Below are positions 17,695 through 26,701 of a stretch of DNA of 64,000 bases, piece after piece (position 1 is the stretch's first letter; each line of letters begins with the position of its first letter). A program made the translations under genes and the position numbers. The stretch is from Actinoplanes teichomyceticus ATCC 31121 (lineage in GTDB: Bacteria; Actinomycetota; Actinomycetes; Mycobacteriales; Micromonosporaceae). The stretch covers positions 3,311,001 through 3,375,000 of the forward strand of contig NZ_CP023865.1 of the NCBI RefSeq assembly GCF_003711105.1, read 5' to 3'. A model generated the notes under the pieces. That model saw only the letters and a program-made list of their open reading frames with translations. It made no database searches and was not told the origin of the DNA.

Positions 17695-19713
17695 TCAGCC
17701 CAGCAGCTCCGGACGCCGCCACCCGGCGCCGCGCACGTGCTGGTCGAGGAAGGCCAGGACGGTCGCGTACCACGCCTTGACGTTGCCCGGCTTGAGGATC
17801 CAGTGGTTCTCGTCCGGGAAGTACAGGAATTTGTGCTTGCCCGGGCCCGAGGGCGACGACATCAGCGCCCACCACAGGCTGAGCCCCTCGCCGATCGGCA
17901 CCCGGTAGTCCCGGTCGCCGTGGATGACCAGCATCGGCGTGGTGATCGCCCCGGCGGAGCGGTGCGGCGACCAGGCCGCGGTCATCTCCCGGGTCATCTC
18001 CCGCGCCCAGTACGACGCGACGTCGGTGGTCGGCACGAACTGCTCCAGCGACCACAGCGACGCGTGCGTGACGATCGCGTCGAACCGGTCGGTGTGCCCG
18101 GCGATCCAGTTGGCCATGTAGCCGCCGAACGAGCCGCCCATCGCGGCGGTCCGGCCGGCATCGACGTCCGGATGCTCCCCGGCCGCGTCGGTCAGGGCCA
18201 GCAGATCGGTGTACGGCCGGTCGCCCCAGGCGCCCCAGCCGCGGGCGATGAAGTCCCGCCCGTACCCGGTGGACAGGGCCGGGTCGGGCAGCAGGACGGC
18301 GTACCCGTGCGCGACCGCGATCCACGGGTTCCACCGCCACGACCAGCTGTTCCAGGAGCCCTGCGGGCCGCCGTGGATCCACAGCAGCAGCGGCGCCGGC
18401 CGGTCCGCGCCGGCGGTGTCCGGCAGCGCCAGCCAGGCGCGCAGCCCGGTGCCGTCGGCCGCCGTCGCGGTCACCTCGGCGAGCCGTCCCGGGATGGCCG
18501 GGGATTCGGCCGGGCCGGGCAGGACGGTCAGCTCGGGCACGCCGTCGAGCGCCACCCGGACCGGGCTGGGCGGGCTGTCGACGGCCGAGCGCAGCGCGTA
18601 GACCCAGCGGCCGTCCGGCGCGACCTGCCAGTCGGTGTACGCCCCGTCGTCCGGGGTCAGCCGGGTGACCGCGCCGCTGGCCGCGTCGACGCGCCACAGC
18701 GGGGCCCGGCCCCGGTCGTCGGCGGCGGTGACCAGCGCGGACCCGTCCGGCGTCCAGCGCGGCGCGCCGGGCAGCCGGTCCCAGGCCCCGGTCAACGCCC
18801 GCACCCGGCCACCGGCGACCGGGACGGTGGCCAGCCAGGCGTCGCCGGGGTCGGTGGCGGTCGAGCGCCGGACGGCGACGAACGCGACCCGCGTGCCGTC
18901 GGGGGAGATGCGCGGCGCCTGGTAGTCGTGATCGGCGTCGTCGGCCAGCGTCCGGCGCTCGCCGGAGGCGACGTCGACGGCGACCAGGGTCTGCCGCTGC
19001 GCGCCGCCCGGCCCGACCACCTGCCACTGCGCGACGGCGGTCCGGCCGTCCGGCGTGACGTCCCAGGTGCACACGTCGTGCAGGGCGAGCCCGGCGTGGC
19101 CGGTCAGGTCCCGCAACGGCAGCGCGGCGTCGCCGTCGGCGAGGTCCCCGGCCAGCAGGCGGGTGGCCGCCGGCCCCAGGTCGTGGTCCCAGTACCGCAC
19201 CGGGTACTGCTCGTGCAGGATCGCCGAGACCCCGGCCTCCTTACGCGTGGCGCGTGCCTTCTCGTCGGCGGCCGGGTCCGCGGACGAGGGCAGCAGCGGC
19301 GATCCGAGCAGCACCGTCCCGCCGACGCCGGCCACGACCCGGCTCACGCCGCCGGGCGGGGCGGCCAGCACGTGGGCGTCGCCACCGGCGGGCTGGCGCC
19401 AGAGCGCGGTCACCGGCTCCCTGTCCGGGTCGCCGCCGGGCCGGGGCCGGGCCGAGGTGAACAGCAGGTCACCGCCGGGCGTGAAGCCGGCCGGCGACTC
19501 GCCGGCGTCACTGCGGGTCAGCCGCCGGGCGGGGCGCTCACCGGCCGGATCCACCTCCCAGATCGAGGTGCGGTAGGCGGTGTTGTCGCGGTGCGGCGTG
19601 CCGACGCCGACGACCAGCCGGCGGCCGTCGGGTGACAGGCGCAGATTCTCCAGGCGGGGCAGAGCGACGTACGCGTCAAGGTCGGCGAAGACGTCCTGGG
19701 CATCCATGGTCAT
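17695..19713 (-). CDS. S9-family prolyl oligopeptidase-type peptidase
   Basis: A 672-residue cytoplasmic serine peptidase of the S9 (acylaminoacyl peptidase/DPP) group. There are two nearby ATGs (19713 and 19707) behind AGGAAGAGGG; either is possible. An N-terminal seven-blade beta-propeller (about 20-410; repeated SPDGRR and TPDG elements) gates an alpha/beta hydrolase domain (about 420-672). The catalytic triad is S528 in GGSFGGYM, Asp in HGDRDYRVP and His in PDENHW; the oxyanion region is LLWIHGGPQGSW. There is no signal peptide. It cleaves short peptides or acylated N-termini. Confidence 0.93.
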   Translation of the reverse strand: MTMDAQDVFADLDAYVALPRLENLRLSPDGRRLVVGVGTPHRDNTAYRTSIWEVDPAGERPARRLTRSDAGESPAGFTPGGDLLFTSARPRPGGDPDREPVTALWRQPAGGDAHVLAAPPGGVSRVVAGVGGTVLLGSPLLPSSADPAADEKARATRKEAGVSAILHEQYPVRYWDHDLGPAATRLLAGDLADGDAALPLRDLTGHAGLALHDVCTWDVTPDGRTAVAQWQVVGPGGAQRQTLVAVDVASGERRTLADDADHDYQAPRISPDGTRVAFVAVRRSTATDPGDAWLATVPVAGGRVRALTGAWDRLPGAPRWTPDGSALVTAADDRGRAPLWRVDAASGAVTRLTPDDGAYTDWQVAPDGRWVYALRSAVDSPPSPVRVALDGVPELTVLPGPAESPAIPGRLAEVTATAADGTGLRAWLALPDTAGADRPAPLLLWIHGGPQGSWNSWSWRWNPWIAVAHGYAVLLPDPALSTGYGRDFIARGWGAWGDRPYTDLLALTDAAGEHPDVDAGRTAAMGGSFGGYMANWIAGHTDRFDAIVTHASLWSLEQFVPTTDVASYWAREMTREMTAAWSPHRSAGAITTPMLVIHGDRDYRVPIGEGLSLWWALMSSPSGPGKHKFLYFPDENHWILKPGNVKAWYATVLAFLDQHVRGAGWRRPELLG

Positions 19714-19912
19714 CCCTCTTCCTACCATTGGCCGGTGCTCGCCGGGCTGCCCGCGGGCGGGCCGCGCCGGGCCACCGGCCCGGCCCTTGACCAGTGACGC
19801 GGCGGCGGTCACGGCCCGGCCTTCGAGGTTCGCCGGAACGGGCGCGCAACGGCCGTTCCCGCGCAGATAGTGAGGGGACAGCGGATGCCACCGGCGTGAC
19901 TTCGGAGGAGAC

Positions 19913-21508
19913 ATGGCCGCGCAGAACTGGTTCGCCGATCGCAGTGTCAACACCAAGGTGCTCGGCGCGGTCGGCGTGGCCGCCCTGGTGGCGGTGCTGG
20001 TGGGCATCACCGGGTTGATCGGCATGGCGCGGGCCAGCGACGCCGCCGAACTGATCTCCACCAGCAACATCGCCAGCGTCAGGGCGGTCGGACAGTTGCA
20101 GACGATGGCGGAGAAGACCCAGTCGGACTCCTCGAACCAGGCCCTGTCGCCGGACGCGGCGGTGAGCAGACGGTTCGCCGACGCGGTCACCGCCGACGTG
20201 CAGGGCTTCGACGACGCGCTGGCCGCGTACCGCGCCAGCGATCCGGCCGGGGCGCCGGCCGCCATCGACGCGTTGGAGTCGGCCTGGGACCAGTACGCCG
20301 GCCTGGCCCGGGGCACGCTGCTGACGCTCGGCACGGCCAACCGGCTGCGGGAGTGGTCGGCGGTGCGGGACACCCAGAGCCAGCCGTTGCTGGCACAGGT
20401 CAACGACCGGCTGCAGGAGCTGACGGCGGCCGAGAACGCCGACGCGGTGAAGAACTCCGAGGGGGCCAAGAGCGCCTACCACGTCAGCCGCAACCTGTCG
20501 CTGGCGATGCTGATCGCCGGGCTCCTGCTGGCGCTGGGGCTGGGCCTGCTGGTGGCCCGGCGGATCGTGCAGTCGCTGACGCGGGTGCGCATCGTCTGCG
20601 AGGCGCTCGCCGCGAACGATCTGACCCTCTCGTGCGGCCTGACCTCCCGGGACGAGCCGGGCATGATGGGCCGGGCACTCGACACCGCGATCGCCAACCT
20701 GCGGCAGACCGTGGGCACCATCGAGCAGAACGCCGCCTCGCTGTCCAGCGCCTCCGAGCAGCTGACCGCCACCGCGGCGCAGATCGCCTCGTCCGCGCAG
20801 GAGGCGGCCACCCAGGCGCAGTCCGTCTCGGCCGCCGCCGAGGAGATCTCCCGCAGCGTCGACACGGTGTCGGCGGGCAGCGTGCAGATGGGCGCGTCGA
20901 TCGGCGAGATCTCGCAGAACGCGGCCGAGGCCGCCCGGGTCGCCGCCGAGGCGGTCAGCATCACCGCGTCGACCTCCGGCACCATGCGTAAGCTCGGCGA
21001 GTCCTCCGCCGAGATCGGCAACGTGGTCAAGGTGATCACGTCGATCGCCGAGCAGACCAACCTGCTCGCCCTCAACGCCACCATCGAGGCGGCCCGGGCC
21101 GGGGACGCGGGCAAGGGCTTCGCCGTCGTGGCGTCCGAGGTGAAGGACCTCGCGCAGGAGACGGCGCGGGCCACCGAGGACATCGCCCAGCGGGTGGAGG
21201 CGATCCAGGCGGACGCCGGCGGCGCGGTCTCGGCGATCGAGCAGATCTCCCAGGTGATCTCCAAGATCAGCGACTACCAGACGACCATCGCGTCGGCGGT
21301 CGAGGAGCAGACGGCCACCACGACCGAGATGGGGCGCAGCGTCTCGGAGGCGGCGACCGGCACGAACGAGATCGCCCAGGGCATCACCGGGGTGGCGTCG
21401 GCGGCCGAGGCGACCAGCCGGGGCGTGGCCGACACCAGGCAGGCCACCACCGAGCTGGCGCAGATGTCCCAGCAGCTGAGCGGGCTGGTCGGCGGCTTCC
21501 GCCGGTGA
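19913..21508 (+). CDS. methyl-accepting chemotaxis protein
   Basis: A 531-residue transmembrane chemoreceptor. The ATG follows CGGAGGAGAC. Order: short cytoplasmic N-terminus, first membrane helix (about 14-36), four-helix-bundle sensor domain (about 38-190), second membrane helix (about 194-214), HAMP (to about 270) and a long coiled-coil signalling domain with the highly conserved hairpin tip around residue 380 ([18 protein letters not shown]). Gln/Glu pairs suitable for methylation flank the tip. No che genes lie in the window. In motile-spore actinomycetes such receptors feed an unlinked Che pathway; otherwise they may regulate other processes. Confidence 0.94.
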   Translation: MAAQNWFADRSVNTKVLGAVGVAALVAVLVGITGLIGMARASDAAELISTSNIASVRAVGQLQTMAEKTQSDSSNQALSPDAAVSRRFADAVTADVQGFDDALAAYRASDPAGAPAAIDALESAWDQYAGLARGTLLTLGTANRLREWSAVRDTQSQPLLAQVNDRLQELTAAENADAVKNSEGAKSAYHVSRNLSLAMLIAGLLLALGLGLLVARRIVQSLTRVRIVCEALAANDLTLSCGLTSRDEPGMMGRALDTAIANLRQTVGTIEQNAASLSSASEQLTATAAQIASSAQEAATQAQSVSAAAEEISRSVDTVSAGSVQMGASIGEISQNAAEAARVAAEAVSITASTSGTMRKLGESSAEIGNVVKVITSIAEQTNLLALNATIEAARAGDAGKGFAVVASEVKDLAQETARATEDIAQRVEAIQADAGGAVSAIEQISQVISKISDYQTTIASAVEEQTATTTEMGRSVSEAATGTNEIAQGITGVASAAEATSRGVADTRQATTELAQMSQQLSGLVGGFRR

Positions 21509-21599
21509 GGCGCGCCGGCCGCCCCGATCGCGCGGTGCGCCCGGCGCCCGGCGGGGTCGGTTGGTGCCCGGCCGCGCCCCGCTCCGGATTGGACGCCCG

Positions 21600-22745
21600 T
21601 CAGCCGTGCCGGTGGCGGGTGCGCAGGCCGGCCCACAGCAGCAGCACGCTGAGACCGATCAGGGCCGGCTCCAGCGCGAAGGCGGCGACCAGTCCGTGCC
21701 GGTCGGCCAGCGCGCCGAGCAGGTACGGCGAGGCGCCCGACACCAGCCCGGCGATCAGCTGGGTGCGCGCGTTGGCCCGGTCCTCGCGGCCGGCGGCGGC
21801 GTCCAGGGTCAGCGCGAGCCCGAGCGGATAGAGGTTCGCGATGCCCACCCCGCAGGCGAACAGGCCGAGGACGGCCAGGACCGGGCGGCCGGTCAGCCAG
21901 AACAGGGCGAAGCCGGCGCCGGTGACGGCCAGCGACGCGTACAGCACGGTGGCGGCGCGGCCGGGGCGGCGGGTGAGCCGCGCGCCCAGCAGACGACCGG
22001 ACAGGATGCCGAGATAGTTGGCGCTGAGCGCGGTGCTCGCGGTGGCGGCGGACAGGCCGGTGCGCAGCAGCATCTGCGGCCCGAAGTACACCAGGCAGAA
22101 CTCGATCGCCGTGCCGGCCGCGGTCAGCACGGCGAGCAGCCAACAGGCCGCCGGCAGCCCGCCGCCCGCGGTGGCGGCGTGGCGCGGTGGCGCGGCCGGC
22201 AGCGGCTCCCGGCGGTAGCGCAGGTAGAGCACCGCGAGGACGAGCACCGGCAGCGCGAACGTGGCCCGCCAGCCCAGCGCGCTGGCCGCCAGCGCGCCGA
22301 GCACCAGCGGGGCGAGCACCGCGGAGGCGCCGGCGCCGATGTTGGCCTCGGTCAGGGCCTGGTCGCGCCGGCTGCCGTGCCGGTCGGACAGCACCGCCTG
22401 CAGCACGGTCAGCAGCGTCGTCCCGGCCAGGCCGAACACCGCGGCGCCGAGCAGGGTGCCCGGCACGCCGCCGCCGAGCGTGAACAGGCCCGCGCCGGCG
22501 GTGGTGGCCAGCGCCGAGCCCCACAGCAACGCGGTGCGGCTCAGGCGGCGCGTCAGCCCGGCGAAGCCGGCCCCGGCCAGGGCCGCGCCGGCCGCCCAGA
22601 GCACCTCGTAGACGCCCAGCAGCGTGTAGGAGAACCCCAGCTCGGCGCGGAGCAGGGTGAGGGCGGGGCCGAACGCGTACAGCCAGAAGGTGAAGCAGCC
22701 CAGCGTGGCGTAGGACAGCACGGTGGGCGCGTCGCGGACGAACAC
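21600..22745 (-). CDS. MFS transporter under LacI-type control
   Basis: A 381-residue major facilitator with about 12 predicted membrane helices, two six-helix halves and a short central loop (RRYRREPLPAAPP). The GTG at 22745 is preferred: the product then begins just before helix 1 (RDAPTVLSYATLGCFTFW), and the operator palindrome at 22764-22779 falls upstream. An in-frame ATG at 22796 would place the operator inside the coding region. The divergent LacI regulator overlaps the control region, so the substrate is probably the regulator's ligand. There is no motif to name the substrate. Confidence 0.86.
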   Translation of the reverse strand: MFVRDAPTVLSYATLGCFTFWLYAFGPALTLLRAELGFSYTLLGVYEVLWAAGAALAGAGFAGLTRRLSRTALLWGSALATTAGAGLFTLGGGVPGTLLGAAVFGLAGTTLLTVLQAVLSDRHGSRRDQALTEANIGAGASAVLAPLVLGALAASALGWRATFALPVLVLAVLYLRYRREPLPAAPPRHAATAGGGLPAACWLLAVLTAAGTAIEFCLVYFGPQMLLRTGLSAATASTALSANYLGILSGRLLGARLTRRPGRAATVLYASLAVTGAGFALFWLTGRPVLAVLGLFACGVGIANLYPLGLALTLDAAAGREDRANARTQLIAGLVSGASPYLLGALADRHGLVAAFALEPALIGLSVLLLWAGLRTRHRHG

Positions 22746-22763
22746 GGTGCGTTCCGGGTCTTC

Positions 22764-22787
22764 TGTGTATCGATACACAAGTAGAGT
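22764..22787 (+). promoter_or_regulatory. perfect LacI-type operator and leaderless promoter
   Basis: TGTGTATCGATACACA (22764-22779) is a perfect 16-bp palindrome with the central CG typical of LacI/GalR operators. Two bases later TAGAGT (22782-22787) fits a -10 hexamer, and the regulator's ATG follows 7 nt after it, so the regulator mRNA is probably leaderless. The operator fills the spacer of this promoter and is also just upstream of the transporter gene, so one dimer can repress both. Confidence 0.8.
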
Positions 22788-22794
22788 CTGCGGC

Positions 22795-23892
22795 ATGGAA
22801 CGCTCCGCCACCACCGCCCGGCCCCGGCCGACCATGCGCGACGTGGCCCGTGCCGCCGGCGTCTCGCCGATGACCGTCTCCTACGCCTACTCCCAGCCCG
22901 AGCGGGTCTCCGCCGAGGCCGCGGCGCGGGTGCACGAGGCGGCGCGGCAGCTCGGCTACCCCGGGCCGCACCCGGCGGCCCGCTCGCTGCGCCGCGGCCG
23001 GGCCGGCTCGCTCGGCGTCGTGCTCGGCGAGCGCCTCAGCTACGCGTTCGACGATCCGCAGGCGGCACGTTTCCTGGCCGGGGTATCCGACGTCTGCGCC
23101 GCCGAGGGCGTCGGGCTCACCCTGGTGCCGATCACCGGCGCGCCGTCCGACGCCCAGCGGGTCGCCCAGGCCGCCGTCGACGGCTTCGTGGTCTGGACCA
23201 CCAGCGACGACGACCCGGTCCTGGACGCCGTCGCCGCCACCGGCCTGCCCGCGGTCGTCCACGCCGGCCCGCACGGCCGCGACATGCCGGTGATCGGCAT
23301 CGACGACCGGGCCGCCGCGGCGGCGATCGGCCGGCTGGCGTTCGCCCGGGCCCGGCGTCCGCTCGTGCTCGGCTTCCCGCTGGACCGCCACCGCGAGCGC
23401 CGCCTGCTCACCGGCGACGAGCAGGTGGCGGTCCGGTTCCCGGTGACCCGGCACCGGTGGGAGGGCTTCCGGGACGCCTGGACCCGGGCCGGCCATTCGC
23501 CCGCGCGGCTGCGGCTGGCGGTGTGCCCGGTCAACCACATCACCGAGGGCCAGACGTTCACGTCCGAGCTGCTGCGCGGCAGCGACCCGCCGGACGCCAT
23601 CGCCGCGATGAGCGACGAACTGGCGCTCGGCGCGCTGCAGGCCGCCGCGAACGCCGGCCGGCACGTTCCCGGCGACCTGACGGTCACCGGCTGGGACGAC
23701 AGCGACGCGGCCGCCTCCGCCGGGCTGACCACGCTGGCCCAGTCGCTGCGCGAACAGGGCGCGCAGTGCGCCCGCGCGGCGCTCGGCCGCCCGGCCGGCA
23801 CGGCGGTCCAGCACGGCTGGCGGATCGTGGTGCGCACCACGGCCGGATCAGCCGGCAGCCCCCCGGAGAGCCGGCCCGCCGATCCCGGGTGA
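22795..23892 (+). CDS. LacI-family transcriptional regulator
   Basis: A 365-residue repressor-type protein. The N-terminal helix-turn-helix and hinge helix occupy about residues 14-70 (MRDVARAAGVSPMTVSYAY, then VHEAARQLGYPG). The remainder is a periplasmic-binding-protein-like effector domain (GSLGVVLGERLSYAFDDPQ, GFVVWTTSDDDPVL, DAIAAMSDELALGAL, LTVTGWDDSDAAASAGLTT). The ATG is 16 bp after the operator and no ribosome site precedes it, consistent with a leaderless message. It probably represses itself and the divergent MFS gene until a small carbohydrate-like ligand binds. Confidence 0.93.
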   Translation: MERSATTARPRPTMRDVARAAGVSPMTVSYAYSQPERVSAEAAARVHEAARQLGYPGPHPAARSLRRGRAGSLGVVLGERLSYAFDDPQAARFLAGVSDVCAAEGVGLTLVPITGAPSDAQRVAQAAVDGFVVWTTSDDDPVLDAVAATGLPAVVHAGPHGRDMPVIGIDDRAAAAAIGRLAFARARRPLVLGFPLDRHRERRLLTGDEQVAVRFPVTRHRWEGFRDAWTRAGHSPARLRLAVCPVNHITEGQTFTSELLRGSDPPDAIAAMSDELALGALQAAANAGRHVPGDLTVTGWDDSDAAASAGLTTLAQSLREQGAQCARAALGRPAGTAVQHGWRIVVRTTAGSAGSPPESRPADPG

Positions 23893-23902
23893 CCTCCACC
23901 GT

Positions 23903-23934
23903 GGCCGGTCACCGGCCGCCGGCTCGAAGCCGGC
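23903..23934 (+). terminator. double hairpin after the LacI-type gene
   Basis: Two adjacent stem-loops, GGCCGG-tca-CCGGCC (23903-23917) and GCCGGC-tcgaa-GCCGGC (23918-23934), begin 11 bp after the stop codon. Confidence 0.5.
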
Positions 23935-24161
23935 AACCCGGCGTGGACCCGATCGCGCATCCGTCCTCCCCGGACCGCGCGGCGCAGCACCCCGGTGTGG
24001 CCGGTGCCCGAAACACCGGCGCGGCGCCGCCGGAACACCGCGACCTTCTGGGGCGCCGGCATCCGGGCCGCGGGACCGTCCACCGCGGCGCGCGCTTCGA
24101 TAGTGGTGAATCGCGGCACTTCCTCTTGCTCCCCGCGCGGCCCGCAAGGTGGAGTCGGCGG

Positions 24162-24893
24162 ATGGCTCTGATCGCGTACGACGACATGGACGCGGCGGCG
24201 TTCGCGGAGACCCGGCACCTGCGGGACGACGACCTTGCCACCTGGCGCGCGGCGATCGGCCGGTACTTCCGCCCCCGGCCCGGGATGCGCCTGCTCGATC
24301 TGGGATGCGGCACCGGCAGCTGGACGCGGGCATTCCGTGCCTGGTGGCCGCGGGTCGAGGTGGTGGCGGTGGAGCCCGCGGCGGCGATGCGCGAGCGCGC
24401 CGTGATCAGGCCGGTGCTGCCCGGCGCCGCCGACGACATCCCGCTCGCCGACGCGAGCCTGGACGCCGTCTGGCTCTCCACCGTCATCCATCACCTTCCC
24501 GACCTTCCGGCGGCGGCCCGGGAGATCCGACGGGTGCTGAAGCCGGGCGCGCCGGTGCTGATCCGGTCCGCGTTCGCCGGCCGGCACGAGGCGATCAGCC
24601 TGTTCCGCTGGTTCCCGGAAGCCGTCGAGGTGCTCGACCGCTATCCGAGCATCGCCGGGGTCGAGGCCGCGTTCGCCACCGCCGGATTCACCACCGCGGG
24701 CTGCGAACCCGTTCCGCAGGTGTCCGCCCGATCGCTGGCCGAGGCCGCCGCGGGGCTCCGGCGTGCGGCGCACACGCCGCTGCAGCTGATCAGCGACGAG
24801 GCGTACGCGGCCGGGGTCGCGCGGCTGAACGAGGCCGCACGCACCCGGTCCGGGCCGGTCGTCGACGCCCTCGACCTGCTGGTGCTGCGGTGA
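24162..24893 (+). CDS. class I SAM-dependent methyltransferase
   Basis: A 243-residue methyltransferase of the Methyltransf_11/UbiE-like group. The ATG follows AAGGTGGAG. SAM-binding motif I is LLDLGCGTGSW (about 44-54), motif II is VVAVEPAAAM with Glu for the ribose, followed by ADDIPLADASLDAVW and the HHLPD loop. No substrate-specific domain is present. It is monocistronic and converges on the NamZ-like gene 40 bp away. The methyl acceptor is unknown. Confidence 0.88.
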   Translation: MALIAYDDMDAAAFAETRHLRDDDLATWRAAIGRYFRPRPGMRLLDLGCGTGSWTRAFRAWWPRVEVVAVEPAAAMRERAVIRPVLPGAADDIPLADASLDAVWLSTVIHHLPDLPAAAREIRRVLKPGAPVLIRSAFAGRHEAISLFRWFPEAVEVLDRYPSIAGVEAAFATAGFTTAGCEPVPQVSARSLAEAAAGLRRAAHTPLQLISDEAYAAGVARLNEAARTRSGPVVDALDLLVLR

Positions 24894-24933
24894 ACGGCAC
24901 CGGGACCGGCCGCGGCTGACGACGGCGTCCGCG

Positions 24934-26286
24934 TCACGGGTCGGCGCGGGGATAGCGAAGGTACGGCCGCCGCCGCGCCTGGAACGCGGCCAGCTCCGCC
25001 GCCCACGCCCCGGTCACGTCATCGGCCGTCGCCCCGGCATCGATCATGGTGCGCAGCCGGGCGGAGCCGGTGAGCAGGTCGATCCAGTGCCGGGCCCCGT
25101 CCGCGCGCCAGGCGAACCCCGGCTCCCGGCGCGCCTCGACCAGCATGGCGACCGCCGTGCGGATCGGGTCGTACGCGGTCCGGTCGGTCACCTTCACCTC
25201 GACCCCGGCGCACAGCCGGCCGGTGAACCCGTGGAACGCCGGGGTGAAGTAGGCCTCCCGGAACTCCACGCCGGGCAGGTCGAGCGCGGCCAGCCGGTCG
25301 CGCCAGCGGTAGTCCATGCCGGGCCCGCCGATCAGCTCGAACGGCCGGGTGGTGCCGCGCCCCTCGGACAGCGACGACACCCCCTCGACCATGCCGGTGC
25401 CGGGGTAGACGAGCGCGGTGTCCGGAGTGGGCACGTTCGGGCTGGGCAGCACCCAGGGCAGATCCGTGTCGGCGGCGTACAGCCCCCCGTGCCAGCCCCG
25501 GCAGGAGATCACCTCCAGGCGCACCGGCCGTCCGGCCTCGGCGGGCAGGAACTCGCCGTTGTAGAAACGGGCCAGCTCGCCGACGGTCATCCCGTGCTGC
25601 TGCACGATCTCCAGCCGGCCGACGCCGGAGGTGAAGCCGCCGGTCATCATCGGCCCGTACGCCCGGCCGCCGATCGGGTTGGGCCGGTCCAGCACCAGGT
25701 AGCGCAGCCCGAGCCGGGCGGCGGCGGCCATCGAGTCGTACAGGGTGTAGATGTAGGTGTAGAAGCGGGCGCCGATGTCCTGGATGTCGAAGACGACCGT
25801 GCGCACCCCGGCCGCGGTGAACATCCGCGCCCATCGCGCCGGCGAGGCGCGGTAGGCGTCGTGGACGGTCAGCCCGGTGCGCGCGTCGGTGCCGGTGCCC
25901 TCGCTGCCGCCGGCCTGCGCCGAGCCGCGGAAGCCGTGCTCGGGACCGAAGACCCCGCCGATGGTGACGCCGCCGGCGTGCATCCGGTCGATCAGGTGGC
26001 GGTACTCGCGGTCCACGGCGGTCGGGTTGGCGACCACGCCGACGCGCTCGCCCCGGACCGCGGCCCAGTCGTCGGCGGCGAGCCGGTCCAGGCCGGTGCG
26101 CACCGGGACGCGGGGGAGCGGGCCGTGCTCCGGCACCGCGGCGGCCAGCCGCGCCGGGCCGGTCGGTTCGGGCGGGCCCGTCGGTTCGGCCGGGCGGGTC
26201 AGCCGCGCCGTGCCGGTCAGCCTGACCCCGGCGGTCAGGCCGGCCCCGGCGGTCAGGCCCGCCGCCAACAGCCCGCGGCGGTTCAC
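24934..26286 (-). CDS. exported NamZ-like (DUF1343) exo-beta-N-acetylmuramidase
   Basis: A 450-residue secreted protein of the DUF1343 family, for which NamZ exo-N-acetylmuramidases releasing MurNAc from peptidoglycan fragments are known. The GTG start has GGAG 9 nt upstream. An N-terminal Tat-like signal (NRRGLLAAGLTAG) is followed by a repetitive Gly/Thr/Pro-rich linker (to about residue 45). Conserved family segments include VVANPTAVDREYRHLID, GGVFGPEHGFRG, FDIQDIGARFYTYIYTL and LDRPNPIGG. A divergent serine hydrolase gene 414 bp away is a recurrent partner type, suggesting joint use in peptidoglycan turnover. Confidence 0.9.
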   Translation of the reverse strand: MNRRGLLAAGLTAGAGLTAGVRLTGTARLTRPAEPTGPPEPTGPARLAAAVPEHGPLPRVPVRTGLDRLAADDWAAVRGERVGVVANPTAVDREYRHLIDRMHAGGVTIGGVFGPEHGFRGSAQAGGSEGTGTDARTGLTVHDAYRASPARWARMFTAAGVRTVVFDIQDIGARFYTYIYTLYDSMAAAARLGLRYLVLDRPNPIGGRAYGPMMTGGFTSGVGRLEIVQQHGMTVGELARFYNGEFLPAEAGRPVRLEVISCRGWHGGLYAADTDLPWVLPSPNVPTPDTALVYPGTGMVEGVSSLSEGRGTTRPFELIGGPGMDYRWRDRLAALDLPGVEFREAYFTPAFHGFTGRLCAGVEVKVTDRTAYDPIRTAVAMLVEARREPGFAWRADGARHWIDLLTGSARLRTMIDAGATADDVTGAWAAELAAFQARRRPYLRYPRADP

Positions 26287-26488
26287 CCGGCGCTCCGGGC
26301 CGGGCCGCGGCCGGGCGGGTGGTGGTCCGCCGTCATCCCCGGGTCGCCGGTCGTCATCCGGCCCTGTCCGACGCTGGGCGCCGCCGACGTGGAGCGCCGG
26401 CGGCGGAAACCGTCACCCGCAGGGTGGTCCGGGCGAGCGAAGTGACGGCTCGAATGCTCATGGTGACTGAAAGTAGTCTGATCATGGC

Positions 26489-26701
26489 GTGGTGGCAATG
26501 ATCTTCGTTCCTTCCGCGAGTCGCGGGAGACGCCTGCGCCGCTTCGGAGCGGCTGCTGGGGGCTGCCTGCGCCGCTTCGGACCGGTTGCTGGGGGCTGCC
26601 TGCGCCGCTTCGGACCGGTTGCTGGGGGCTGCCTGCGCCGCTTCGGACCGGCTGCTGGGGGCTGCCTGCGCCGCTTCGGACCGGCTGCTGGGAGGCGCTG
26701 A
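26489..26701 (+). CDS. possible 70-residue repeat-peptide upstream reading frame
   Basis: An open frame from GTG 26489 that is almost entirely five 11-residue repeats (GGCLRRFGPVA), encoded by the 33-bp DNA repeat. Its TGA (26699-26701) overlaps the ATG of the serine hydrolase gene as TGATG, so if translated it would be coupled to that gene. No good ribosome site precedes it and all frames of a 33-bp repeat stay open, so chance is a real possibility. As a peptide it would be basic and Cys-bearing. Confidence 0.3.
   Translation: MVAMIFVPSASRGRRLRRFGAAAGGCLRRFGPVAGGCLRRFGPVAGGCLRRFGPAAGGCLRRFGPAAGRR
26533..26697. repeat. 33-bp tandem repeat, five copies, abutting a start codon
   Basis: Units begin at 26533, 26566, 26599, 26632 and 26665, each starting CCTGCGCCGCTTCGGA and ending with GCTGCTGGGGGCTG or a close variant. 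Copies differ at few positions. In the last copy the end has diverged to CTGGGAGGCGCTG, which supplies the ribosome site GGGAGG for the ATG at 26701. Confidence 0.92.
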
